Both the position numbers and the translations under genes were made by a program. A stretch of DNA of 25,301 nucleotides from SIG459 sp045532145. Lineage in GTDB: Bacteria > Bacillota > Clostridia > Oscillospirales > Oscillospiraceae. Shown one piece after another: positions 15,783 to 23,441 of the stretch. Below the pieces are notes generated by a model that saw nothing but the letters and a program-made list of their open reading frames with translations, was not told the origin of the DNA and made no database searches. Positions within the stretch are counted from its first letter, which is position 1; each line of letters starts with the position of its first letter. Where the stretch lies: contig JAZSFJ010000018.1 of assembly GCA_045532145.1 (NCBI GenBank), forward strand, positions 1 through 25,301, given 5' to 3'.

Positions 15783-16187
15783 ATGAAAAACGCGAAGAAA
15801 TCCACTCTGCGTTTTGCTTCTCTCATCGCGGTGGTACTTATTGCGGCTATGGTACTTACTGCCTGCGGAGGCGAAACCGGAAGCCCTGTCAGCGGCGAGG
15901 CAAGATCCTTTACCTTTGAGGTCGTCTACCCTGACGGCAAAACCGAAAGCTGCACCATCAATACTGAAGCTGACACCGTGGGCGAGGCTCTGATGGAAGT
16001 GGGCCTTGTTAAAGGTGAAGACGGTCCCTACGGTCTTTACGTTAAGTCCGTAAACGGCGTTGCCCTTGACTATGATACCGACGGCATGTACTGGGCCTTC
16101 TATGTCAACGGCGAGTACGGCATGAGCGGCTGCGAGCTGACCGAGATCGAGGACGGCGCCACCTACGCATTCAAGGCTGAAAAATAA
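15783..16187 (+). CDS. DUF4430 (transcobalamin-like domain) lipoprotein, putative B12 binding
   Basis: 134 aa. A lipoprotein signal ends in lipobox LTAC (Cys28). The remainder (about 40-134) is one DUF4430 domain, with SFTFEVVYPDGKTESCTI, YGLYVKSVNGV and the signature YWAFYVNGEYGMSGCELTEI. DUF4430 is related to the C-terminal beta domain of animal transcobalamin/intrinsic factor, which contacts the cobalamin (family knowledge). Its position directly behind a cobalamin riboswitch supports a role in B12 capture at the cell surface. AAAGGAG precedes ATG 15783. Its stop overlaps the next start by one base. Confidence 0.88.
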   Translation: MKNAKKSTLRFASLIAVVLIAAMVLTACGGETGSPVSGEARSFTFEVVYPDGKTESCTINTEADTVGEALMEVGLVKGEDGPYGLYVKSVNGVALDYDTDGMYWAFYVNGEYGMSGCELTEIEDGATYAFKAEK

Positions 16188-16720
16188 TGGCTAAGAAAAA
16201 GGCCGCTCTCACCACCAGAGAAATCGTGGTCTTTGCCATGTTGGGCACCATATTGTTTCTTTCAAAGCTTATAATGGAATGGGCTCCCAACATACACCTA
16301 GTAGGCACGCTTATAATGGTCTACACCCTTGTTTACCGCAAAAAGGCCCTTATACCCGTCTACGCCTACGTTATCCTCCTTGGCATTTACTACGGCTTCC
16401 TCACCTGGTGGGTCCCCTATCTTTATATTTGGACAGTGCTCTGGGGCGTCACCATGCTCCTGCCAAAGAATATGCCCAAAAAAGTGGCTGTGCCCGTTTA
16501 CATGGGCGTATGTGCTCTTCACGGTCTCTGTTACGGCATACTCTACGCCCCCGCTCAGGCCCTTTTCTTCGGACTGAATTTCAAAGGCATGATAGCCTGG
16601 ATAATCGCAGGCTTCCCCTTTGACGCACTCCACGGCCTCGGCAATCTGGCCGGAGGTATACTGATAGTTCCCCTTACTGAGCTTCTCCGCAAGCTTGAGA
16701 GAGGAATAAAAGCAGCATAA
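16187..16720 (+). CDS. ECF-type transporter S component, putative cobalamin uptake
   Basis: 177 aa, about five to six hydrophobic segments (FAMLGTILFLSKLIME, LVGTLIMVYTLVY, and later IIAGFPFDALHGLGNLAGG). Size and the N-terminal TTREIVVFAMLGTILFLSK fit substrate-binding S components of energy-coupling factor transporters. The start codon overlaps the stop of the DUF4430 gene (TAATG), so the two are translationally coupled and share the cobalamin riboswitch. No EcfA or EcfT gene lies in the window; a shared energising module elsewhere would be needed. B12 or a precursor is the most likely substrate, by regulation rather than by direct sequence motif. Confidence 0.8.
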   Translation: MAKKKAALTTREIVVFAMLGTILFLSKLIMEWAPNIHLVGTLIMVYTLVYRKKALIPVYAYVILLGIYYGFLTWWVPYLYIWTVLWGVTMLLPKNMPKKVAVPVYMGVCALHGLCYGILYAPAQALFFGLNFKGMIAWIIAGFPFDALHGLGNLAGGILIVPLTELLRKLERGIKAA

Positions 16721-16730
16721 ACCATTCATT

Positions 16731-16764
16731 TTCCCCCGAAATGTTCAGTTTCGGGGGATTTTTT
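16731..16764 (+). terminator. Rho-independent terminator of the B12 uptake unit
   Basis: TCCCCCGAAA, loop TGTTCAG, TTTCGGGGGA followed by TTTTTT, 11 nt after the stop codon. Confidence 0.93.
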
Positions 16765-16766
16765 CG

Positions 16767-16796
16767 TTGACAAACCCAAATAGGACATGATATAGT
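16767..16796 (+). promoter_or_regulatory. Promoter for the yybP-ykoY riboswitch transcript
   Basis: TTGACA (16767-16772), 18-nt spacer, TATAGT (16791-16796) with an extended TGA just before it. It begins immediately after the previous terminator. Confidence 0.75.
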
Positions 16797-16804
16797 TTCG
16801 TAGA

Positions 16805-16930
16805 TAAAAATGAGGGAGTAGCAGCGGACGCGGCCAAGGTGAGCATCCGTGGCAAGTCAACATACCCGACCTTTCAGATTGCTGTCTGCAGGTCTGGCTT
16901 GCCTTTAATTGCGAGACTCATGTACCTGTT
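16805..16930 (+). promoter_or_regulatory. yybP-ykoY (manganese) riboswitch
   Basis: Conserved L1 segment TGAGGGAGTAGC (16811-16822) and L3 segment GCGAGACTCATGTACC (from 16911). P1 forms between ATGAG (16810-16814) and CTCAT (16917-16921). These two segments are the hallmark of the family, which senses Mn2+ and controls metal efflux genes. A terminator-like hairpin follows at 16979. Confidence 0.88.
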
Positions 16931-16978
16931 GCCCCAGCGCGATGCGTGCATGTTCCTCCTGACTTATAAAGTCAAAAC

Positions 16979-17017
16979 ACCCGGACATGCGAAAAATCGC
17001 GTCCGGGTTTCATTTTT
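16979..17017 (+). terminator. Expression-platform terminator of the yybP-ykoY riboswitch
   Basis: ACCCGGAC and GTCCGGGT pair, extended by GCGA/TCGC across a small AT bulge, followed by TTTCATTTTT. It lies between aptamer and start codon. In an Mn2+-activated switch, ligand binding would prevent this hairpin from forming. Confidence 0.75.
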
Positions 17018-17035
17018 GAAAGGAGAAAGAAAAAA

Positions 17036-18007
17036 ATGCTTGTACCCGTGCTTCTTTTCATCGTTGGTCTCGTGCTGCTCATCAAGGGCGGCGACTGGTT
17101 TGTTGACGGTGCTGTCGGCATCGCCCACCGCTTCCATCTGCCCGAGCTGCTCATCGGCGCCACCGTTGTTTCCATCGGCACCACCCTCCCCGAGGTGATG
17201 GTTTCCGCCACTGCAGCCGTTCAGGGTCAGGGCGCCATCGCCTACGGCAACGCCATAGGCTCCATCATCTGCAACACCTCCCTTATCGCCGCCATCACCA
17301 TCGCCATTCGTCCCTCCATCGTTGACCGCAAGAGCCTGCGCACTCCCGTCTGCGCCTTCTTTATTGCAGCCGCATTTTATGTGGCCATGGCCATCACCGG
17401 CTCTTTTGAGCGCTGGAGCGGCATCGTGCTTCTCGTGATGTTCGTCATCTATATGTTCATCACCGTCCGTCAGGCCTTCAAAAATCCCGATCAGGTGGAA
17501 TCTGACCAGGCTGAAGAAGCTGAGAGCGGCAAGAGCTCCATAATCAAAGATATAATCCTCCTGGTCATCGGCGCAGCCCTTATCGCTGTGGGTGCAAGAC
17601 TGCTTGTTAATAACGGCACTCTTATTGCTGAGGCACTGGGCGTTCCCGAAAGCGTCATCGCCCTCACCTTTGTGGCTCTGGGCACCTCCCTCCCCGAGCT
17701 GGTAACCGCCATCACCTCCCTTGTAAAGGGCCACGGCGCTCTGTCTCTCGGCAACGTTATCGGCGCAAACATCTTCAACCTGGTGCTGGTCAGCGGTATG
17801 TCCATCACCCTGAATCCCTTCTCCGTGCCCTCCGAAAAGCTCATCGGCGGCATGAACGCCTCCCTTGTTGTTGATACCCCCGTTATGCTTCTGGTCATGG
17901 CCTTTATGACCCTCCCCGCCCTTATCCGCGGCAAACTCAGCCGTGCCCAGGGCATCATCCTTCTCTGCATCTACGCCGCCTACTGCGTATTCCAGTTCGT
18001 CGGCTAA
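17036..18007 (+). CDS. Calcium/sodium antiporter family (CaCA) protein, putative Mn2+/Ca2+ exporter
   Basis: 323 aa, YrbG-like. It has two inverted-repeat halves, each with the alpha motif: VVSIGTTLPEVMVSATAAVQ then GNAIGSIICNT (about 45-81), and VALGTSLPELVTAITSLVKG then GNVIGANIFN in the second half. About ten hydrophobic helices are visible, with an acidic loop EAEESGKSS between halves. Control by a yybP-ykoY riboswitch suggests manganese (or calcium) efflux. AAAGGAG lies 10 nt before ATG 17036. The last 14 codons (LCIYAAYCVFQFVG) are duplicated at 24359-24400, 6.4 kb downstream. Confidence 0.92.
   Translation: MLVPVLLFIVGLVLLIKGGDWFVDGAVGIAHRFHLPELLIGATVVSIGTTLPEVMVSATAAVQGQGAIAYGNAIGSIICNTSLIAAITIAIRPSIVDRKSLRTPVCAFFIAAAFYVAMAITGSFERWSGIVLLVMFVIYMFITVRQAFKNPDQVESDQAEEAESGKSSIIKDIILLVIGAALIAVGARLLVNNGTLIAEALGVPESVIALTFVALGTSLPELVTAITSLVKGHGALSLGNVIGANIFNLVLVSGMSITLNPFSVPSEKLIGGMNASLVVDTPVMLLVMAFMTLPALIRGKLSRAQGIILLCIYAAYCVFQFVG
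17962..18003 (+). repeat. 42-bp direct repeat, copy 1 (3' end of antiporter gene)
   Basis: Runs from TCTCTGCATCTACGCC to TTCCAGTTCGTCGG and is identical to 24359-24400. The similarity extends to 17957-18005 with two differences (17961 and 18004). The second difference leaves Gly intact (GGC/GGT) and the next codon is a stop in both copies (TAA here, TGA at copy 2). Confidence 0.97.
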
Positions 18008-18021
18008 CCTAAACATAGATG

Positions 18022-18062
18022 GGCCTCCTGTGGTTTTGATTTCCGCAGGAGGCCTTTTATTT
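18022..18062 (+). terminator. Rho-independent terminator after the antiporter gene
   Basis: GGCCTCCTGTGG pairs with CCGCAGGAGGCC (one G-T wobble), then TTTTATTTTTATTT. Between here and the thioesterase stop (18063-18157) I see only a CCCCACAG/CTGTGGGG hairpin at 18093-18117. Confidence 0.9.
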
Positions 18063-18157
18063 TTATTTATTTTTCATATAGCACAACACCAACCCCACAG
18101 GTGTCTGGGCTGTGGGGCGGTATCGTGCAGGGAAAAAGAGGAGTGAGAAGTAGACAA

Positions 18158-18589
18158 TCAAAAAGTGTTTGCTGCCATAGACCGCCAGAATTCGGGACAG
18201 GCCTTTTTCATATTCAAAACAGTTCCTGCACTGTTCACAAAGCAATGCTCTGTCATTCCCGCTGCAATCAGCTTATCCTGCGCGTCGAGAAAAGAGTAGC
18301 TAAAGCGCAAGCGGACGCCATTAAAATAATCAGTCTTTACAGCAATTCGAAGGACCTCCCCGAAGCGCGACGGCGCTTTATAACGGCACTCCACGGACAC
18401 AACAGGCGACTCAATGCCCTTTTCCTCCAGCTGTCCATAATCCGCTCCGCAGCTTGCGAAAAAGGCCATTCGCGCCTCCTCCATCCAGCGAATATAATTG
18501 GAATGGTGGCTTATTCCCATTTTGTCAGTTTCATAAAACTGTACCTTATGTTCATAAATGAACACTTCTTCAAAGTCCATATCGCTCAT
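18158..18589 (-). CDS. Acyl-CoA thioesterase, 4HBT (YbgC/FadM-like) hotdog fold
   Basis: 143 aa, full length for a single hotdog domain. The N-terminal motif FYETDKMGISHHSNYIRWME carries the family Asp (D22) and the HHSNY segment; SVECRYKAPSRFGEVLRI is the following strand. The enzyme would hydrolyse an acyl thioester of CoA or of the carrier protein encoded upstream. The start overlaps the preceding oxidoreductase gene by 20 nt and lacks a good ribosome binding site, indicating coupled translation. A second ATG four codons in (MDFEEV) is an alternative start. Last gene of the minus-strand cluster; specificity unknown. Confidence 0.9.
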   Translation of the reverse strand: MSDMDFEEVFIYEHKVQFYETDKMGISHHSNYIRWMEEARMAFFASCGADYGQLEEKGIESPVVSVECRYKAPSRFGEVLRIAVKTDYFNGVRLRFSYSFLDAQDKLIAAGMTEHCFVNSAGTVLNMKKACPEFWRSMAANTF

Positions 18590-20489
18590 GCTTTTTTATA
18601 TACAGCTTAATTTCATTTTCTGTCCTCCTGCAGCCCAGCAAAATATTGCCGCTTTGCAGGCACCAGCCTGCAGCCTCCTTTTCTGCTTCCGTAGATGACA
18701 GCACTACCTCAAGAATCTCACCTGTCTTCATGGAATCCATGGCAGGAATAAGCTCTGAAACAGGTGCGGGGCAACCGAGACCGCTACAATCAATGCGTTT
18801 ATCGGGCTCAGCCTCAAAGAAGCTGTATGTACCCCCGTGAGCCATTCCAAACAGTGCACGGTAAAGCCGCACGCCGGCGGGATAAACCTTCACATTTTCG
18901 AAGCCGCGCTGCATCATGGCCCTCGCCGCATTATAAGCACGAACGCCAATGGTACAAAAGACAATATATTCCTTGCTCTTGTCCAGTTCACCAAGGCTCT
19001 CCCGCAGCTGTCCCGCAGGTATGTGCAAAGCCCCCGGAAGAGCAAAGCTATGTACCTCGGCCTTTTCGCGTATATCTAGCCATATGCTGCTGCCGTCAGG
19101 CTTTTCATCCCACGAGCAGAATTCCACGAGACCGTCAATCACATTTTTCGCTGTAAAGCCCGCCATATTCACAGGGTCCTTTGCAGAGGAATAGGGTGGA
19201 GAATAAGCAAAATCCAACACCTCCAGCTCCTCTACCCCCGCGCCCAGCCTTATTGCGGTAGATAGGGTGTCAATACGCTTGTCAACTCCGCTGCCACCGA
19301 TTATCTGAGCACCGTGGATGCGTTCGCCGTCCATGCTGAAGATGAGCTTTAGGAACATGGGCTCAGCTCCGGGATAATATCCCGCATGGTCGTTTTGAGT
19401 AATGCATATGCTGCGGTAATCTCTGTCCTTTACCAATCCCTTTGCCTGCAGGATCTTTTCATTCACCCCTGTTGCGGCGAGAGTATAGCCGAACAATTTA
19501 ACCACAGAGGATGCCCGAGCCCCCTCGTAGGTCTTTCCCAACCCCATTATATTATCCGCAGCTATACGCCCCTGTTTGTTGGCAGGCGCCGCCAGCGGCA
19601 TTATGGGTCTCTCTTCCGAGCCTTCGTCCGCTATAACATCACCTACCGCATATACATGCTTTGCGCTTGTCTCAAGGTATTTGTCCACCACAATTCCACC
19701 GCAGTCGTTAACGGCGATGCCAGCCGTCTTCGCCAGTTCGTTATTTGGCTTTATTCCGGCACACATCACAACGAAACCACAAGCAATACGCCCGCCGCTT
19801 CCGAGGTATACATCCACCCAGTCACCCATGTCCTCAAAGCATGTCACAGTCTCAGAAAGATGGAGCTCTATGCGCTGCTCTCTCATATATGTGTGAAGAA
19901 CTCCGGCCATTTCCCGGTCAAAGGGCGGAAAAACCTGATTGCGCATTTCCACCAAGTGAACCTCAAAGCCCTCATGACAGAGATTTTCAGCAATTTCAAG
20001 GCCGATAAAGCCACCGCCAATAACTACAGCGGACTTGAGCGTGCTCTGCTTCATAGCTTTGCGTATGGTGATGGCATCATCAACGGTCCATAGCGAGAAC
20101 ACCTTTCCACAATCCGCACCTGGCAGCGGGAGCCTTACGGGCGATGAGCCGGTGGCAAGCACCAGATCATCATAAGCCTCTGTGTAGACCTCTCCTGTCT
20201 TCTTGTTCAATATACTAACAGTCCTTGACTCCGTTTGTATAGTCAGGACTTCGTTTTCCACTCTCACATCGATATTGTATCTGCTTTTCATTAACTCCGG
20301 CGTCTGTAGCAACAGCGCTCTGCCGGATTTTATCACATTGCCCACATGGTAGGGCAAACCGCAATTTGCGTAGGAAATGTACTTTCCCCGCTCAAGCAGA
20401 ATTATTTCCCGGTTCTCGTCCAGTCTTCTGAGTCTGGCCGCGCAGCTGGCGCCTCCGGCAACGCCTCCGATTATTACAGTCTTTTTCAT
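18570..20489 (-). CDS. CoA-disulfide reductase / rhodanese / TusA three-domain protein
   Basis: 639 aa. Residues 1-445 form a flavin-dependent pyridine-nucleotide disulfide reductase with IIGGVAGGASCAARLRRLDE (FAD), the CoADR active-site motif SYANCGLPYH (Cys43), VVIGGGFIGLEIAENL (NAD(P)H) and YAVGDV. A rhodanese domain follows (about 465-560) with LPGALHIP and active-site Cys512 in CTIGVRA. The end (565-639) is a TusA/SirA domain, DCSGLGCPAP, with Cys573 in the CPxP motif. All three reactive cysteines are present. The fusion fits reduction of CoA or glutathione persulfides and relay of sulfane sulfur. GGAGG lies seven nt before ATG 20489. It sits between the acyl carrier protein and thioesterase genes. 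Confidence 0.93.
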   Translation of the reverse strand: MKKTVIIGGVAGGASCAARLRRLDENREIILLERGKYISYANCGLPYHVGNVIKSGRALLLQTPELMKSRYNIDVRVENEVLTIQTESRTVSILNKKTGEVYTEAYDDLVLATGSSPVRLPLPGADCGKVFSLWTVDDAITIRKAMKQSTLKSAVVIGGGFIGLEIAENLCHEGFEVHLVEMRNQVFPPFDREMAGVLHTYMREQRIELHLSETVTCFEDMGDWVDVYLGSGGRIACGFVVMCAGIKPNNELAKTAGIAVNDCGGIVVDKYLETSAKHVYAVGDVIADEGSEERPIMPLAAPANKQGRIAADNIMGLGKTYEGARASSVVKLFGYTLAATGVNEKILQAKGLVKDRDYRSICITQNDHAGYYPGAEPMFLKLIFSMDGERIHGAQIIGGSGVDKRIDTLSTAIRLGAGVEELEVLDFAYSPPYSSAKDPVNMAGFTAKNVIDGLVEFCSWDEKPDGSSIWLDIREKAEVHSFALPGALHIPAGQLRESLGELDKSKEYIVFCTIGVRAYNAARAMMQRGFENVKVYPAGVRLYRALFGMAHGGTYSFFEAEPDKRIDCSGLGCPAPVSELIPAMDSMKTGEILEVVLSSTEAEKEAAGWCLQSGNILLGCRRTENEIKLYIKKHERYGL

Positions 20490-20516
20490 AGTGCGTCCTC
20501 CGCATATAAGGGAAAA

Positions 20517-20550
20517 GTCGGAGGTCCCGTATTAAGTTGGGACCTCCGAC
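20517..20550 (-). terminator. Hairpin between carrier-protein and oxidoreductase genes
   Basis: Perfect 12-bp stem GTCGGAGGTCCC / GGGACCTCCGAC with a 10-nt loop. Read on the minus strand it starts 12 nt after the carrier-protein stop and ends in TTTTCCC, a modest U-run. Probably a partial terminator or processing site inside the cluster; the next gene starts 28 nt downstream. Confidence 0.7.
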
Positions 20551-20562
20551 CAAAGTGATAAC

Positions 20563-20817
20563 TTATTTGCCGGCAAATACCAGCTTCTCGTGGAGATAAT
20601 CCACCAGGTCACATATTCTGTCCAGTCCGTTCAGCTCACCGTCTGCGATAACAAGGCCAAACACGTCTTCAATCTCCATAATAATCTCGGTTATCACCAG
20701 AGAGTCGGGACAAAGACCGTTTATGACGTCGGTCTCCATTTCAAGTTCTTCCTCGTCAACCATGAGCTTTTCGGCAAAAATGGGGCGTATTTTGATGTAT
20801 ATCTCATTTTTGGTCAT
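20563..20817 (-). CDS. Acyl carrier protein
   Basis: 84 aa, the usual carrier-protein size. The phosphopantetheine attachment motif is DSL at residues 38-40 (Ser39), in CPDSLVITEIIMEIEDVFGL; the helix II motif E-x-E-D-x-F is intact. It is acidic as expected. It is not beside fatty-acid synthesis genes. Instead it lies 14 nt after a cyclase-family hydrolase gene and before a persulfide-handling protein and thioesterase, so it is a specialised carrier. No carrier-loading ligase or phosphopantetheinyl transferase is visible in the window. Confidence 0.92.
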   Translation of the reverse strand: MTKNEIYIKIRPIFAEKLMVDEEELEMETDVINGLCPDSLVITEIIMEIEDVFGLVIADGELNGLDRICDLVDYLHEKLVFAGK

Positions 20818-20831
20818 GCCTTAACCTCTTT

Positions 20832-21554
20832 TCAGAGCAGAGCAATAACTCTGGATGGACTGGCGTCGGCATAGAGCTTCAGAGGCAAAGCCATAATATA
20901 GCAGCGCTTTCCGGAAACCAGGTCTATCTCACCGCCGAGATTTTCAATGATGGGTATTTCATTCTCTATCAGGCAGATCCGGTGAGTGGCGTGCTCCCAG
21001 TGAGTCTGCTCTGCGCAGGGCTCCACGCAGATAGTGTCTATGCCTATCATCTTTATCTTTTTCTCAAGAATAAACTCTCTGCAGGCGTTTCCGTCAATAC
21101 CGGGATGGCGGCGGGCATAGGCGGGAGTTCCAAACTCCTTATGGCGCCCTGTGTTGATGATCAGTATATCTCCCTCCTCAATAACAGGAGAAGCTTTCAT
21201 CAGGTCATCGGGAGTTATGGGGTGGCAGTCATCCAAATGTCTGAAATCCAGTACTACGCCTTTGCCCATAAATTTGTCCAGAGGCCATTCATCAATGCGT
21301 TTTCCAAACTTGTTGAAGTGTATGGAGCCGTCCACATGGGTGCCGGTGTGGGTGGTCATTGTCAGATTGGTGTGTATGGGCCATCCGAGTTCAGGACCAC
21401 CACGCTCCGTCTTCATGGTGGGCATATGCAGAGGAGAGTTGTGGGTCTGGAGCAATACGCGCTCCCCGGCGCCTTCCTCGGAGGGATGCATCTGCATGCC
21501 AGTATATGTGAGGGTGCTGAGATCATAGGCTCTTTCAAAAATCAGGTTTTCCAT
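20832..21554 (-). CDS. Cyclase-family metallohydrolase (kynurenine formamidase-like)
   Basis: 240 aa. It carries the family metal-binding signature HTGTHVDGSIH at residues 69-79, in the HxGTHxDxPxH pattern but with Ser in place of Pro. YDLSTLTYTGMQMHP at the N-terminus and GDILIINTG in the middle are also typical. Members hydrolyse amides, lactams or cyclic dicarboxylate derivatives; kynurenine formamidase and isatin hydrolase belong here. No tryptophan catabolic gene is near, so the substrate is open. It lies 51 nt after the transporter stop, with AGGAG before its ATG, and is followed closely by the carrier protein. Confidence 0.87.
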   Translation of the reverse strand: MENLIFERAYDLSTLTYTGMQMHPSEEGAGERVLLQTHNSPLHMPTMKTERGGPELGWPIHTNLTMTTHTGTHVDGSIHFNKFGKRIDEWPLDKFMGKGVVLDFRHLDDCHPITPDDLMKASPVIEEGDILIINTGRHKEFGTPAYARRHPGIDGNACREFILEKKIKMIGIDTICVEPCAEQTHWEHATHRICLIENEIPIIENLGGEIDLVSGKRCYIMALPLKLYADASPSRVIALL

Positions 21555-21605
21555 TTTATTCTCCTTTCGGTCAGGGGAGCTTAGTCGATAGGTATATGTC
21601 TTGGT

Positions 21606-23108
21606 TTAGAATACGATATTGCCCAGGGGGAAGAGTATTGCGGCCATGGCTATGACGGAGAAGAGCATAGCTGCGAGACCGTTTTTGAACACCGTTTTGC
21701 CGTCGCACCAGGGTGAGGTGTAGGCAATTCCGATGGGGGCCATAGCAGAGGGAATGAGGTATGCGCAGTTTGCACCAACGCAAACGGCCACTGCCATGAG
21801 AGAAGGATTGATGCCCGTCTCCATTGCTATCATAGTACCAACAAGGGCACACATAACACCTACGCCGGAGTTCATCATGAAGTTGGTCAGTATGCAGCAG
21901 AGTATGCCGATGATAATGACGATAAGGAAGGGATTCATACCCTGCACGAGAGGCAGAACATTGGAGCTGATGTAGTCGGGAATACCGGTGGTCTTCTCAG
22001 CCATTGCAACGGTAACCATGGTGGTGCCGGCAAGGAGAACCACAGGAACCCAGTCCACCTTCTGCATAGCACTGTGGAGGTCAAGGAGGGGACGGCCCTC
22101 AACCTTGATTATTGCAAGGGCCACTATGCCGATGAGTATGACTGCATGATCGCCCAGGCGCTTGAGCATCATGTTGAGACCGGAAGCGGGCGCCAGCAGG
22201 CTGATAAAGCCGGGAATTACCATGAAGAAAATAGTTATGGCAATGATGACAGATATCCACTTTTCTCTGGCGCTCATCTTTCCGGGTCGCATGGCGTCGA
22301 TCTTATTGAAGTCGAAGTTGTCGAATCTGGAAATATCGGGTTTTGCAGCGAAGCGCAGCCACAAAAACAGAAGTACAAAAATTGCAAAGCCGGTGGGTAT
22401 AGCCACCACCATGTACTTTGCCATGTTCATCGCTATGCCGGAAATACCGGTAGAGATGGTGGTGATAAGAACGGGCATGGGATGGCAGATAGGAGTCATG
22501 AAGAACGATACGACGGCAGCAAAGGTTATGCCCACCACCATTATCTTTGGCCATCTTTCCTGTTTTTCATAGCCCAAAGCTTCAAAAATCTCATAGGCTA
22601 TGCTCAGCATCAGCACCTGAATAGGAACAACATCTATGAACATGCCGAGGAACAGTGTCGCAAAAAGGAGCATAAAGCTGAAGCTCCATGCGCCTTTCTT
22701 GGCAATCTTTCTGGTAACGATCCAAAGGGCTATACGGCGGATGAGGCCGGACTCTTCAAGAGCTATAGTGACTATCAGTATCCAAAGGACAAATAGCACG
22801 ATGTAATAGCCCATAGAATACATTTCAGCGATGTGTACGCCGTTTTTCATTCCTGTGTTGGGATAAACCTGCATTGCACACTGGACGCCGAACAGGGCGA
22901 TGGCCAGGAAGTTGGGCCACACCAGGTCAACAAAGGAGGTAAGAATAATGAGACCGATGAAGTTACCTATGAGGAACATACCGGCCTGAGTCATGGGTGC
23001 GGGAGCGGGGATTTTTCCAAAGAACAGCATAAAGGCAATGCCTATAGCAACTATTATGTATTCGCGGATCTGCTTGCCCTTTGAGGGAGGAGCCAATCTC
23101 TTTTCCAT
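21606..23108 (-). CDS. SLC13/DASS-type anion (carboxylate) permease
   Basis: 500 aa, about 11-12 hydrophobic helices. A repeated architecture is visible: VILIGIVALAIIKVEGRPLLDL, then WVPVVLLAGTTMVTVAMAEKTTGI, then the transport motif TNFMMNSGVGVMCALVG with GANCAYLIPSAMAPIGIAYT. These features fit the divalent anion:Na+ symporter/ion transporter superfamily, which carries dicarboxylates, tricarboxylates, sulfonates or sulfate. Substrate cannot be read directly; the neighbouring hydrolase suggests a carboxylate that is processed intracellularly. First gene of the minus-strand cluster, divergent from the AraC regulator. AAAGGGA precedes ATG 23108. Confidence 0.85.
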   Translation of the reverse strand: MEKRLAPPSKGKQIREYIIVAIGIAFMLFFGKIPAPAPMTQAGMFLIGNFIGLIILTSFVDLVWPNFLAIALFGVQCAMQVYPNTGMKNGVHIAEMYSMGYYIVLFVLWILIVTIALEESGLIRRIALWIVTRKIAKKGAWSFSFMLLFATLFLGMFIDVVPIQVLMLSIAYEIFEALGYEKQERWPKIMVVGITFAAVVSFFMTPICHPMPVLITTISTGISGIAMNMAKYMVVAIPTGFAIFVLLFLWLRFAAKPDISRFDNFDFNKIDAMRPGKMSAREKWISVIIAITIFFMVIPGFISLLAPASGLNMMLKRLGDHAVILIGIVALAIIKVEGRPLLDLHSAMQKVDWVPVVLLAGTTMVTVAMAEKTTGIPDYISSNVLPLVQGMNPFLIVIIIGILCCILTNFMMNSGVGVMCALVGTMIAMETGINPSLMAVAVCVGANCAYLIPSAMAPIGIAYTSPWCDGKTVFKNGLAAMLFSVIAMAAILFPLGNIVF

Positions 23109-23134
23109 AATGATTCCCTTTCCTTTTTCTTTAT

Positions 23135-23140
23135 AGTATA
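23135..23140 (-). promoter_or_regulatory. Candidate -10 for the transporter-led cluster
   Basis: TATACT on the minus strand, about 27 nt upstream of the transporter ATG, with no convincing -35. Promoters activated by AraC-type regulators often lack a -35. Very tentative. Confidence 0.25.
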
Positions 23141-23304
23141 AATTGTGGTTATGTCTCTAAATTCTTTCGGCATCACACTCCTGTCCGCAATTTGATAAAA
23201 GCCGAGTCTATCTTCCGCGGAAACCACATCCTCTCTGTTAGGTATTGACATGAAGCGAGAAAAACAATGTCCGTATTGCTTTATAGCATTTTATTACGCT
23301 TCTA

Positions 23305-23331
23305 GCACAATTTTAATATGGCACAAAATTA
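23305..23331. promoter_or_regulatory. Candidate regulator-binding block 1 (GCACAA half-sites)
   Basis: GCACAATTTTA (23305-23315) and GCACAAAATTA (23321-23331), start-to-start 16 bp, in the AT-rich gap between the divergent transporter and AraC genes. A similar block occurs at 23442-23468. Repeated half-sites in tandem orientation are typical of AraC-family operators. The remainder of 23109-23485 contains no gene I can support. Confidence 0.45.
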
Positions 23332-23441
23332 GCATCTTCTTAACACTCAGAAACAATCAACAAATACAGACTTGAATTTTCCCGAGTGATGGTGTATTGT
23401 ACACATAGAGTGTAGCAAGAAAAATATCTCTTTGCTTGGAC

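Noticed and set aside
18093..18117. CCCCACAG/CTGTGGGG hairpin as terminator of the thioesterase-end cluster
   Set aside because: On the minus strand it is followed by TTGGTGTTG rather than a U-run, so termination there cannot be claimed.
23054..23251. 65-codon minus-strand frame across the start of the SLC13 gene
   Set aside because: It overlaps the transporter out of frame, has no ribosome binding site, and its upstream part covers the regulatory gap. It could be a relic but cannot be supported.
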